A stretch of DNA of 20,913 nucleotides from a virus: the IMG/VR virus record IMGVR_UViG_3300031223_000923, positions 1-20,913 of that record; one strand, given 5' to 3'. The notes under the pieces were generated by a model. It made no database searches. It saw only the letters and a list, made by a program, of their open reading frames with translations, and had not been told where the DNA came from. The position numbers and the translations under genes are program-made. Shown piece after piece: positions 1 to 7,659 of this stretch (position 1 is its first letter; each line of letters begins with the position of its first letter).

Positions 1-855
1 TTATGCGGCGAAGATGTGAGCGCTATTCGCCGGCTTGGGTAAACAGATCTGGCTGGTGTTAAGAAGTACCTTGTTTGCCATTTCAAGACCGGCGCATTGC
101 TTTGACAGATGGTTAATCCGAGCCCGCAACTGCGCTTCCTCCTCATCCGCTCTTATCAGGCTCTCTTCATAGCCACCGATGATGCGAGATGATGCAGCAA
201 GTTGTTCGTTTTGTTCCGTTAGCTGCTCTTTGAGGCGACTTGCGACCCCTTCAAAATGACCCGCAGAGGTGAGAGCGTCGGCAATTTTGGCTTCAAGATT
301 GTTGATCTGTTGCTGATCCTGTTGAATTCTGAGCAGATTGACGTCTCTGTTGGCTTCCAGTTCTCGGATGTTTCCTCTCAGAACTTTGACATCTTCAACA
401 TGCTGTTTGCTGGCTGCCTCAGAGGCATCAATTGTTCTTGATAACTCAGTGATGCACGCATCAGCCTCAGGAAGCAATGCATGGTACTGGTCCGCCTCGG
501 CGCATGCCTCATCAAGTGCCTCCTCCTTGGTAGCCATGGCAGCTTTGTACCCAGCTTCTAACTGTGCGCAGCGCTCATTCGCCCTCTGGGCCATGAGTTC
601 CGCAATTTTCGAGATCAAATCGAGGCCGTGTCTTTCCACTTCTGGCGTCACTTCGCGAGAGATACGCGAAGCGATAGCCTTGACTGCCTCCTGCCAGGCT
701 TTGAGGTGTTTGTTTATCGTCGATAAGGAACCGCGATTGCCACATTCGGCTCGAACGGAATCCTGGGTTACATTGTCGCCACGATCACGAATTGCGTCTG
801 CAGCCTCAAAAACCTCTCCCTTGGTAAGATTTCCTGTGCGGGGTGTATTGGTCAT
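1..855 (-). CDS. KfrA-like DNA-binding coiled-coil protein
   Basis: This 284-residue protein has the architecture of the plasmid KfrA family: an N-terminal helical DNA-binding domain (about residues 8-60, with VFEAADAIRDRG and GSLSTINKHLKAWQ) followed by a long Glu/Gln/Ala-rich coiled coil (about 75-265). Characterised KfrA proteins bind direct repeats at their own promoter, repress themselves and help stabilise plasmids. I chose the ATG at 855. An upstream ATG at 948 would add a 31-residue tail with repeated Asn-Thr-Pro, which is just the translation of a tandem DNA repeat. Neither start has a strong Shine-Dalgarno sequence; GAGAAA lies before 855. The gene is divergent from the possible replication gene at 1476. 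KfrA-type proteins also occur on transposon-like elements, so it does not prove a plasmid. The family call is good; the role is inferred. Confidence 0.82.
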   Translation of the reverse strand: MTNTPRTGNLTKGEVFEAADAIRDRGDNVTQDSVRAECGNRGSLSTINKHLKAWQEAVKAIASRISREVTPEVERHGLDLISKIAELMAQRANERCAQLEAGYKAAMATKEEALDEACAEADQYHALLPEADACITELSRTIDASEAASKQHVEDVKVLRGNIRELEANRDVNLLRIQQDQQQINNLEAKIADALTSAGHFEGVASRLKEQLTEQNEQLAASSRIIGGYEESLIRADEEEAQLRARINHLSKQCAGLEMANKVLLNTSQICLPKPANSAHIFAA

Positions 856-931
856 TTGTTTCTCGTTTCTTAATTGGATTTTACAGGTGTATTGATGTGT
901 ATTGGGTGTATTGGGTGTATTGGGTGTATTT
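843..931. repeat. Tandem GTGTATTG repeats at kfrA-like start (probable operator)
   Basis: The octamer GTGTATTG occurs at 843-850, 887-894, 897-904, 906-913 and 915-922, with a one-mismatch copy (GTGTATTT) at 924-931. The last five copies are spaced 10, 9, 9 and 9 bp. The copy at 843 lies inside the first codons of the kfrA-like gene and the others lie 30-80 bp upstream of its ATG. KfrA proteins are known to bind direct repeats upstream of their own genes, so an autoregulatory operator is the simplest reading. Iterons for the nearby initiator-like gene are an alternative. Confidence 0.6.
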
Positions 932-1446
932 CTGCGGAGCCTCCCCATCGTTTCGACGTAACTGGAACATCAGATCGATTTTATGGATTGGAATGCTGGT
1001 TTGACTCGAAAACCTGCGACCAAAAATGTTGATTTATACTGGTGGATGCAGTTTTGGCCCAATCTGAAGGGCACGCCGTCGGTTAGCTACGAACCGGGCC
1101 TGGTGTTTCTAAAATCGATGTGGGTTGGCGTTGCGCCAAGGAGTTCTTCTGAACAGGAAAATCTCTGCGTAACCTCCTTTCGCTGCCGCTTGGGAGATAA
1201 ATCCAATCAAAACCAAGTGAGCCGAAGGCCATTTCTGGATTTCTGGATTTCAGTAATTCTTAAGTTCCAGTAACGATTAATTACGTTAAATCAGCCGCTT
1301 GATCGATATATGACCACATGAATGCGGGCAAGCGCATCGCAGATCTCAGGACGTGCACATCAATGCGGACAACTACCCAAGGATCTGGCCAAACGCATTT
1401 GCATGCCTATCAAACCCAAATTTGCACCGCTGATTTCCGATCCACA
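932..1446. other. Divergent intergenic region without a convincing gene
   Basis: About 500 bases separate the kfrA-like repeats from the hairpin before the next gene. Open frames here (983-1273 and 1318-1518) have low-complexity, unconvincing translations and no recognisable domain, so I do not call them. The region must hold the promoters of both divergent genes. Its AT-rich stretch around 1255-1320 could suit an origin or promoter, but I see no clear iteron series or DnaA-box cluster. Confidence 0.4.
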
Positions 1447-1469
1447 TCCTTTTCAACAACTGAAAAGGA
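1447..1469 (+). promoter_or_regulatory. Hairpin sequestering the ribosome binding site of the next gene
   Basis: Bases 1447-1455 and 1461-1469 form a perfect 9-bp inverted repeat (TCCTTTTCA / TGAAAAGGA) around the 5-nt loop ACAAC. The 3' arm contains the AAGGA Shine-Dalgarno sequence, placed 6 nt before the ATG at 1476. In RNA the ribosome binding site would be paired. This suggests translational control, which is common for plasmid initiator genes, though pairing in vivo is inferred. Confidence 0.55.
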
Positions 1470-1475
1470 AAAATC

Positions 1476-2255
1476 ATGGTTCAAGATAACGGCAAGTTCC
1501 GCATATCTCTTGCGATAGCAGAATATCTGAAATTTTCACCCTTTGCTGTGACGTCCAAAAAACTTCTACTTGCTTTGATATATCTTCAGGACATCGAAGA
1601 AGAAGCGTGGCCGAAGGCCTGGCTCAGTGAGGCAGGCGATAGCGACCAGTTTTACGATGAACCTCTAAGACAGCATTTTTGTCATGTTGCGCATCTTCAT
1701 TCGCTCGGCTTTGCGTCAAATTCGAAAAGCAGCCGTTTTCTGACAAAGCCGGTGGCTGATCTTCTACAGTTCAGCGGTTTTTTTGATGAACTCACTTTGA
1801 TACCAGGCAAGAACGGCTACCTTTCTTGGAAGTTTGGCTTATTACCCGCAGCTCTAATGACCAACATGGATTCTTACGCCCTCATGGAGAGCAAGGATAT
1901 CGCCCACTGTTCGGGTGATCTTGATGTGGCGCTGCTGACGCAAATCACCCTTCGGTACAAAATGCGGTTCCCAGTCTTTTCGCTCTTAACCGTAGATCCG
2001 AAGACGTGTTGGGCGATTGAGCCGAAGACCCCACCAATTTTAGATCAACGTCCTTTCAAGACAAAGCTCAGACGGTCTCTTCAAAAATGGGCAACCCTAA
2101 AGAATTGCCGGCTGGTGGCTGAGCTTGGGCAGGATGGGACAGCACCAGGTATCACCTCTGTGAACATTAGATTATCCCACGCAGACACAGAGTGGTCCAA
2201 TCGCCAGCTAAGCAAGTACCATCCTCGCAGCATCATCATAGATGTGATGCCCTGA
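1476..2255 (+). CDS. Possible Rep_3-like replication initiator
   Basis: The product has 259 residues with no signal peptide or membrane segment. The layout suggests two winged-helix domains. The second (about residues 115-175, from YLSWKFG through DVALLTQITLRYKMRFPVFSLL) resembles the segment of Rep_3/RepB-type initiators in which a fixed-length helix precedes the 'yaIRLYELL' motif. The C-terminal part (about 195-245) is basic, with a FKTKLRRSLQKW helix. Such proteins bind iterons and start plasmid replication. The neighbouring KfrA-like gene fits a plasmid-derived module, but no parA or parB is present and the resemblance is weak. ATG 1476 is supported by AAGGA at 1465-1469. If it is not an initiator, it is an uncharacterised DNA-binding protein. 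Confidence 0.5.
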   Translation: MVQDNGKFRISLAIAEYLKFSPFAVTSKKLLLALIYLQDIEEEAWPKAWLSEAGDSDQFYDEPLRQHFCHVAHLHSLGFASNSKSSRFLTKPVADLLQFSGFFDELTLIPGKNGYLSWKFGLLPAALMTNMDSYALMESKDIAHCSGDLDVALLTQITLRYKMRFPVFSLLTVDPKTCWAIEPKTPPILDQRPFKTKLRRSLQKWATLKNCRLVAELGQDGTAPGITSVNIRLSHADTEWSNRQLSKYHPRSIIIDVMP

Positions 2256-2366
2256 ATTCCCATGAGTTCCTGTTTTGGGCGTGCCGCGTCGCCCTTAGCT
2301 TCCTGACCGCCCGTTTTCCCATCAATAAAGTTTTTCTCAATCGGCGTTTGGACCCATTTGTTCTTT

Positions 2367-2777
2367 ATGAACAAACGCCTGTTAAACCTCAGAAAATCTT
2401 CTAAAGCCCTCGCAGGGTTGCCTGTGCTCTCCCAAACTCAGATCTCGAAGCGCTGGAAGCTTGATCCGGATACTGTTCGCAAGCTTCTGCGTGATCACAG
2501 CATTCCGACGGCACCGGGCCCCTGGAAAAGGGCCCGCTACGCCATATCGGAGATCTGGCGCGTCGAGGGCGTCAGCGCTGCAACGATGAGTGATCCTGAA
2601 CATCACACGGCGCTCTTTGAGCCACTATTGACGGCGAATGATCTTGCGGAATTGTTGGATTGTGTTCCTGCGACCGTCCGCAACTATGCACGCGATGAGC
2701 TTCTGAAATCCATTCGTCTTGGGACTACGATCCGCTTCCGCAGATGCGATGTGAGCGCAGTTCAGGATGGTGTGTGA
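2367..2777 (+). CDS. Small two-domain helix-turn-helix protein, excisionase-like
   Basis: This 136-residue protein has two HTH-like segments. The first (about residues 20-55) reads LSQTQISKRWKLDPDTVRKLL. The second (about 88-132) contains LLTANDLAELLDCVPATVRNYARDE, then a short wing and IRFRRCDV. The second segment matches the excisionase/MerR-like fold used by recombination directionality factors and small repressors. It lies 229 bp upstream of two tyrosine recombinase genes on the same strand, so a role in controlling recombination direction or transcription is plausible. ATG 2367 is chosen; a TTG at 2358 in the same frame would add three residues. Neither start has a good Shine-Dalgarno sequence. 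The exact family is not recognised. Confidence 0.6.
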   Translation: MNKRLLNLRKSSKALAGLPVLSQTQISKRWKLDPDTVRKLLRDHSIPTAPGPWKRARYAISEIWRVEGVSAATMSDPEHHTALFEPLLTANDLAELLDCVPATVRNYARDELLKSIRLGTTIRFRRCDVSAVQDGV

Positions 2778-3006
2778 GGGGCCTAAGGCCGACATCCGCA
2801 CCAAATGTCGAACGGCAAAAAGGTGAGGAAAAGGCCCGCTGAATGTCATCTGAACACGTTTGCTGTCCTTTTTCCTCATTCCGTTTTGAAAACGCCGAAA
2901 TGCGAAAAAAACACCTCAATACGCGTCTTGGTATTTTGAAGTTTTGGGAAAGTGCCTGGTGGACCCACCTGCCGAGTACCCCAGAAGGAAACAACAGGAA
3001 AACCTC

Positions 3007-4776
3007 ATGTCAAAGACCCTCGCCGAAGCTGTCTATAATCTGAATGCAGGCGCATACCCGTATTCTGCTGCCAACGGAAAAAAGATCCGCGGATCTGCTA
3101 ATAAATGCCCCCGCATCCCGGCCTATAACTGTCCGATAGAAATGATCCCTGTGGACGTCGATGCCTTCGTGCGGAAATGGGCAAAGAATGTTGCAAACAA
3201 GGATACGCCAGAAGGCTTCGATAATTTCAAGAAATTCAAAACCTGGCACAGCAATGTCAAAAGCCTGATGGGTCATGCCTCGGGCCGCTACGCAGAGGCA
3301 AAGCGCATGCGCGGTCAGGACGATGAGTGGAAACATCTCTTTGAGAAAGTTGAAGCCTTGATCGCGCCTGCCGGCAAGGGATGCGGGATACAAAGCCCCG
3401 ATCTGATATCACTCAAAGTCCTGCAATCGGTTGCGCGGGAAAACGGCATCCAGCCTCGGGCGTTGACGTCTGATCAGTTGACGATGTGGATGCATGATTT
3501 GCAGGACGTCGGACGTCGCAACGCTCTGCGCAAGGGGGCGCTGGTCCTCGACAAGCTGCATGTCTTCTCCGACCGCATTGACCCGGACCTGCTGCCTGCG
3601 CGCATTGGCGAGTTGCCACGCGTATCACATGGCCGCCAGACACCGGTGTTTCCGAGCTCGGTAACGGAAGCCGTCACCGCATATCTCGACGAGTTGGCAG
3701 TTGGCATGAAATACAAAAGCCTTGCATCCAACCACAGCCGCAAACCGTTGGCACCAAGGACGATTACGTCGATCAAAGAACAGCTGGCGTGGTATTTCAC
3801 CTGTCTGATCGAATTGGGGCGGCTTGACCCCGAGGGTCAGCCTGACGTCAGCGAGCTGATGGTCCTGGAAAACATCCTTGCGGCCTTCGATGCGGAAACC
3901 GCCGGTGAGTTCTACTGGAAGCCGCTGGCCGCCCGAACAAACCGCAAAAACATGGGGGCCGTGTTTCGTTTTGCGCGGCTTTTCCACCCCGATCTGTTCA
4001 CGGTTCAGACAGAGTTCTTCAAGGGCAGCTATTTTGCCGGTTGGGACACGATGACCGAGGAAAATCAGAATTTCTGCCGACGTCTCGTTCGGTCCAAACC
4101 AAGAATGCACAAGTTCCTGAATCTGCCAGGAAAGCTTTTTGAACAGTCCGTTGATCTAATCGAGCGATTTGACAGCTTAACTGAGGGTCAAAAAACCAAC
4201 GCGCTGAAACTCGCCGTTGCGACGGCTGCGGCCGCCATCCTGATGTTCTTGCCTTTGCGTGCCAACACCTTGGTTAATCTGTCGGTAACTGGAACCGATG
4301 CCAATATATTCTTGCCGCAGAATTCGAAAGACGTGCATCTGAGCATTCCTAAGAAAATGATGAAGAACCAAAAATCGTTGGTCGCCGAATTTGGCCGCCG
4401 CGGGAAGGTAGACCCCCGAAAGATCTTGGAGTGGTGGATGCGCAAGGCACGACCGCTCGTGATGAAACAGATCCAGACGCCTGACCCCACGATGTTACTC
4501 GGCGGGGCAAAGTATCACTATCTGGCGGCTGGCTGGCGGTATGCCACCGCAGATCAGGACATCTACATGACGCTGCATCAGGTCCGCCACGGCATTGCGT
4601 CCATTTTGATCAACGAGCCGGGCGCAGACGTCGACGTCATTGCGGCCATTTTGAACAACTCGCCCGGGACGGTCCTCAAAACGTATGCCTTTTTTGACGC
4701 GGAGAAGGGTGTGCAGCGCGGCATGGAAGGCCTCAAGGACGTGAACGCGGCACTGGAAAAAGGAGCCAAGAAATGA
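3007..4776 (+). CDS. Large tyrosine recombinase (first of an overlapping pair)
   Basis: The 589-residue protein has a C-terminal tyrosine recombinase domain. The first catalytic Arg is in LPLRANTLVNLSV, the candidate beta-hairpin Lys lies in IPKKMMKNQK, the HxxRH box is LHQVRHGIA, and the nucleophilic Tyr is in TVLKTYAFF. The usual His of the 'LGH' box is replaced by Asn (AAILNNSPG), a tolerated position in this superfamily. The long N-terminal half (about 380 residues) should hold arm- and core-binding domains. ATG 3007 has AGGA seven bases upstream; a start at 2944 would add 21 unlikely residues. Its stop overlaps the start of the next recombinase by 4 bp (ATGA), so the two are translationally coupled and may work together. 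Pairs like this occur in Tn554-type transposons, but I cannot assign a family. Confidence 0.8.
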   Translation: MSKTLAEAVYNLNAGAYPYSAANGKKIRGSANKCPRIPAYNCPIEMIPVDVDAFVRKWAKNVANKDTPEGFDNFKKFKTWHSNVKSLMGHASGRYAEAKRMRGQDDEWKHLFEKVEALIAPAGKGCGIQSPDLISLKVLQSVARENGIQPRALTSDQLTMWMHDLQDVGRRNALRKGALVLDKLHVFSDRIDPDLLPARIGELPRVSHGRQTPVFPSSVTEAVTAYLDELAVGMKYKSLASNHSRKPLAPRTITSIKEQLAWYFTCLIELGRLDPEGQPDVSELMVLENILAAFDAETAGEFYWKPLAARTNRKNMGAVFRFARLFHPDLFTVQTEFFKGSYFAGWDTMTEENQNFCRRLVRSKPRMHKFLNLPGKLFEQSVDLIERFDSLTEGQKTNALKLAVATAAAAILMFLPLRANTLVNLSVTGTDANIFLPQNSKDVHLSIPKKMMKNQKSLVAEFGRRGKVDPRKILEWWMRKARPLVMKQIQTPDPTMLLGGAKYHYLAAGWRYATADQDIYMTLHQVRHGIASILINEPGADVDVIAAILNNSPGTVLKTYAFFDAEKGVQRGMEGLKDVNAALEKGAKK

Positions 4777-6449
4777 AGAAATATACTGTGACAGAAGCAG
4801 AATTGCCAAAGCGCATGCGGAAGTTTCTCTCCGATATCGACGAAAGAAAGGTGTTTAGCGCGAAAACGCTGCGCAACAACCGGGCGGGCGTCTCCTCTGC
4901 CTTGCGCGGTCTGATTGAAACAGCGCGTCGTCACCAATTGCCCGACAAGCTGGGCCAGGACACGGCTGAGGCGTTTCTCGCTCGTCTGACGGAGGAGGGC
5001 TGGCAAAAGGGCAGCCTCATCGGGCTAAAAACGCTGCTTCGCCACTACGCCTATGAAACCGGCGAAGGTGTTGATTGGGCTCTTGCGAGTGGAGCAACGG
5101 ACCGCCGTCCGCTGGCCTTGGTGTTCAGGGCCGCGCATTGGGCACCGTTCCGGGGATTGCTCTCGGATATAGAAGCCAGCTTTACACCGCCTGAGATCCG
5201 CATGGTGGACCGCTGGCTGCGGCATAGACAGGCCCACGTGAGGGTCGACGAGGAAATGGCGGGACGGTTTGGTGGCGACGCCCGGAACTTCGCAAAACTC
5301 TCTGCGATCATGACCGTGATTGATCCAGAAAATCCCGATAATCTCGTGCTTCAACAGGTACAAAGGAAGCGCCGGCAAGCAGCAAGAGGCTACGTCAAAA
5401 AGGCCCCGAAGCTGCCGTATCATGATCTTCCGGAGCCATTCTTCGCCCAGATGGCCAAGCTCTTTGCTGGAAATTCGGGCCTGTCAGTATCGCGGCTCAA
5501 GTCGATGTGCTCAGCGCTGCGTCGTCTGTGTAGCGCCTGCGAAAGTGCTCAGATCCCTGTCGGGCTTACGATGGAAGCAGCAGAGGCCTTCGTGAACGAT
5601 CTGTTCGAAGACGATCTCGAACTGCGCAGCGTGGCGGGATATTGCGATTTTCTGGGATATTTTGCGAAGAAGGCAGGATACCCGGATGACGTATATGCGG
5701 CGCTTCTGGAAGTGCATAACGCCGTCAAACTCGACGCGAATACGGAACTGCGCCGTAAAGAGCATAAACTGGCGCAATATCCCATCGATCTCGTTGATGT
5801 CGCACTGACCGCACACACATTGCTTGATCTGGCATCTGATCAGGATGACATCCGCAATCGCAGACGCGATTACGTCCTGGCCGGTGCGGTCGCGCTGCTG
5901 AGCAAACTGCAATTGCGCAGCTTTGACCTTACACATGGTGTGGTGGGTCGTGAGTTCAGGCGTGACAGTGAAGGCTGGGTTGTCGATTTGGAGACATCCA
6001 AAACCGGCACGCCAATCAAAGGTCGTTTGGCGCCGGAGCTCACGCGTTATCTGGACGCCGTCTTGCTGATGGATGTGTCCGAAACGCACCTGTGGTCAGT
6101 GTATGGTCGAAGGATTGGTACTGCGCTTTTTGGCAATCCTGCCCAAGGCTGGACGCCGTTTGGCAAGACCTGGCTTTGACGCAATATGACAGAGCGTCTC
6201 CACCATGGCCCGCACATTGTGCGCACGTTGATCTATGACGCTGTTGCTGCGGATGCAGAACTCGACGTTGCTGTGGCACAGGCCCTTTGCGGCCACGGCC
6301 ATTTTGCAAGCCGGAAGTACTACGAGATCGGCGCCGATCGCCATCGGCGCAAGGCCGGCCTCAATACCCTAAACGCAATCGCCAGTGGGCTGGATCAAGA
6401 GGGTCCTTCTGTCCAGCACGCCCAGCACTTGAACCCGTCCGGGGCATAG
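4773..6449 (+). pseudogene. Second tyrosine recombinase, interrupted by in-frame TGA
   Basis: Reading through gives 558 positions, with a TGA at 6177-6179 in the same frame. The upstream part (468 residues, 4773-6179) has the N-terminal domains, the first catalytic Arg (LQLRSFDLTHG) and a Lys (ETSKTG). The downstream part (frame open to 6449, with an ATG at 6186 seven bases after the TGA) carries HIVRTLIYD (HxxR), GHGHF and the nucleophile in RKYYEI. Neither piece alone has the whole active site. A single C-to-T change of CGA would explain the TGA. Suppression, or rejoining of two separately made chains, cannot be excluded, but no good Shine-Dalgarno sequence lies before 6186. The gene starts inside the end of the first recombinase gene. 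Most likely this is a recent nonsense mutation or a sequencing error. Confidence 0.72.
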
Positions 6450-6459
6450 CAAGTCTGGG

Positions 6460-6476
6460 GCGGGGCGATGCCCCGC
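6460..6476 (+). terminator. GC-rich hairpin after the recombinase pair
   Basis: GCGGGGC (6460-6466) and GCCCCGC (6470-6476) form a 7-bp stem with the 3-nt loop GAT, starting 11 bases after the recombinase reading frame ends. No T-run follows, so it is at best a weak terminator or an mRNA-stabilising structure. Confidence 0.35.
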
Positions 6477-6518
6477 GCTGAGGCGAATAAAGGATGGGCT
6501 GGCTTAGTTTCTGTTTTG

Positions 6519-6544
6519 CTTGCTGCCTCTTTGTGAGCAGCAAG
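6519..6544. repeat. Perfect 8-bp inverted repeat in a 207-bp gap
   Basis: CTTGCTGC (6519-6526) and GCAGCAAG (6537-6544) are perfect inverted repeats around a 10-nt loop. They lie between the second recombinase and the next gene. There is no U-tract on either strand, so an operator or a recombinase-binding site is as likely as a terminator. The rest of the 6450-6656 gap holds a strong AAGGAGG at 6596-6602 without an obvious start codon to serve. Confidence 0.35.
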
Positions 6545-6656
6545 AAAAACATAAAATCAGGCCTGCTTGACGTAAATGAAACCACGCGAGGGAGAAAGGA
6601 GGAGTCCGACCTCGTGCTTGTCCGCCAGCGGAGGCGGGAAAACGAAGGATATCCGA

Positions 6657-7031
6657 ATGACACGGACACACTTACTGGCGCTGATAAAATCCTACATCGC
6701 GCAATACGATATCGACATCCAGCACGCAGTTTTGCTGCTTGGCGGCCGTCCCGCTTTAATGCGGTTGCAACGCTTTCGGCGCGCCATGGCTGGGAAAAAC
6801 CCCAAGCTCTACCACCTGCGCCGTGAGCTCAACTGGCTGTGCGATTTGCTCAGCCTGGAACACGTCGGAGACATCGACAGCGATGAGTCTGGCTACTTCG
6901 CCGACATCGACCCAAACGACGATGCTGTTTGGACGATATGCATACTGACCGACATCGCACAGGGGCTACTGGACGGGTTTGACGACATCTCTGACGCAGT
7001 TTGGGATGATCAAGGCGAGGTGGCAGCATGA
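6657..7031 (+). CDS. Small acidic protein of unknown function
   Basis: The product is 124 residues and I do not recognise it. It has a basic N-terminal third (LRRELNWL, RLQRFRRAM) and a very acidic C-terminal half with Asp-rich stretches (DIDSDES, DIDPNDDAVW) and a hydrophobic segment TICILTDIAQGLL. There is no signal peptide. ATG 6657 has GAAGGA seven bases upstream. Its stop overlaps the next start as ATGA at 7028-7031, so the two genes are translationally coupled and their products may interact. It follows the recombinase pair on the same strand, so it may be an accessory protein of that element. An acidic protein coupled to an Arg-rich partner also resembles the layout of an inhibitor or antitoxin pair, but nothing in the sequence proves that. 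Confidence 0.6.
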   Translation: MTRTHLLALIKSYIAQYDIDIQHAVLLLGGRPALMRLQRFRRAMAGKNPKLYHLRRELNWLCDLLSLEHVGDIDSDESGYFADIDPNDDAVWTICILTDIAQGLLDGFDDISDAVWDDQGEVAA

Positions 7032-7441
7032 GCTATATTCGCCGAGTAGAGACCCTCGAAACGATGGCAGCACGCGCAATCGGGGAGGGCTGTAATTTTG
7101 GAGATGCTTACGCTCGCATCGGCCCAAGTCTCACCACCCATCACCGCCGTACGTTGCCGCAGACGTTGGCGCGGTTAGAGTGCGGCAATGTCATCGACGA
7201 GCGGGACGACGACTGCATCGCAGCCATGGGTGACGCACTCGTCGAGGCCGCCAACGAGCGGTCGGCCGGCTACGGAACCCGCGTTCTCAATGTTTCCACC
7301 TACGAAGACCTGCTCTTTGACAAAAAGCTCGAAGAATTACGGTGGTTGATCCTGCGGTGGGACAGCTTCGCCCGGGTCCGCAGGCAGGTGCGGGCGCGGT
7401 TGGCTGCACGGCTGTTGCTCGCGGACGTTGGCGAGACCTGA
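7028..7441 (+). CDS. Small protein of unknown function, coupled to the previous gene
   Basis: This 137-residue protein is not recognised. It looks all-helical. An N-terminal helix (MSYIRRVETLETMAARAI) and a segment resembling an HTH (GDAYARIGPSLTTHHRRTL, about residues 25-43) are followed by an acidic stretch (VIDERDDD). The C-terminus is strongly basic (LRWDSFARVRRQVRARLAARLLL). A nucleic-acid-binding role is possible. Translation starts inside the previous gene's stop (ATGA), and a hairpin follows 16 bp downstream, so this appears to be the last gene of the unit that includes the recombinases. Confidence 0.55.
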   Translation: MSYIRRVETLETMAARAIGEGCNFGDAYARIGPSLTTHHRRTLPQTLARLECGNVIDERDDDCIAAMGDALVEAANERSAGYGTRVLNVSTYEDLLFDKKLEELRWLILRWDSFARVRRQVRARLAARLLLADVGET

Positions 7442-7456
7442 GTTCTAAAAAGTAGG

Positions 7457-7477
7457 AAGCCGCAACAGTGCGGCTTT
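7457..7477 (+). terminator. Probable intrinsic terminator
   Basis: AAGCCGC (7457-7463) and GCGGCTT (7470-7476) pair perfectly around a 6-nt loop and end in TTTC, 16 bases after the stop of the preceding gene. The T-run is short. The remaining sequence to 7659 holds no gene I can support. Confidence 0.5.
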
Positions 7478-7659
7478 CTGCGGCTTTCAATGGGAATGAA
7501 AGGACGCCGGGAGTTGTCTTTGGGTAAGTTTCAGTCGGCTTTGCAACAAAAGAGACCTGTGTCAAAAGATCACCCGACTGATACGGTCTTTCAGACTGTG
7601 GCCTTGGACTATGCCCTTAGCATCTCTCTTGAAAAATTACGGGGCCAGTAACTTGCCAG

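Noticed and set aside
338-895. 185-residue open frame antisense to the kfrA-like gene
   Set aside because: Ser/Ala-rich translation that mirrors the coiled-coil codons of the opposite strand; no domain or ribosome binding site.
843-931. CRISPR array
   Set aside because: Repeat unit is only 9-10 bp with no spacers and no cas genes.
983-1518. Two short open frames in the divergent gap (983-1273, 1318-1518)
   Set aside because: No recognisable motif and poor start signals; the second overlaps the regulatory hairpin and the next gene's start.
3007-6449. Recombinase-in-trio (RIT) element
   Set aside because: Only two adjacent recombinases are present and the following genes are not recombinases; the other two integrases lie separately.
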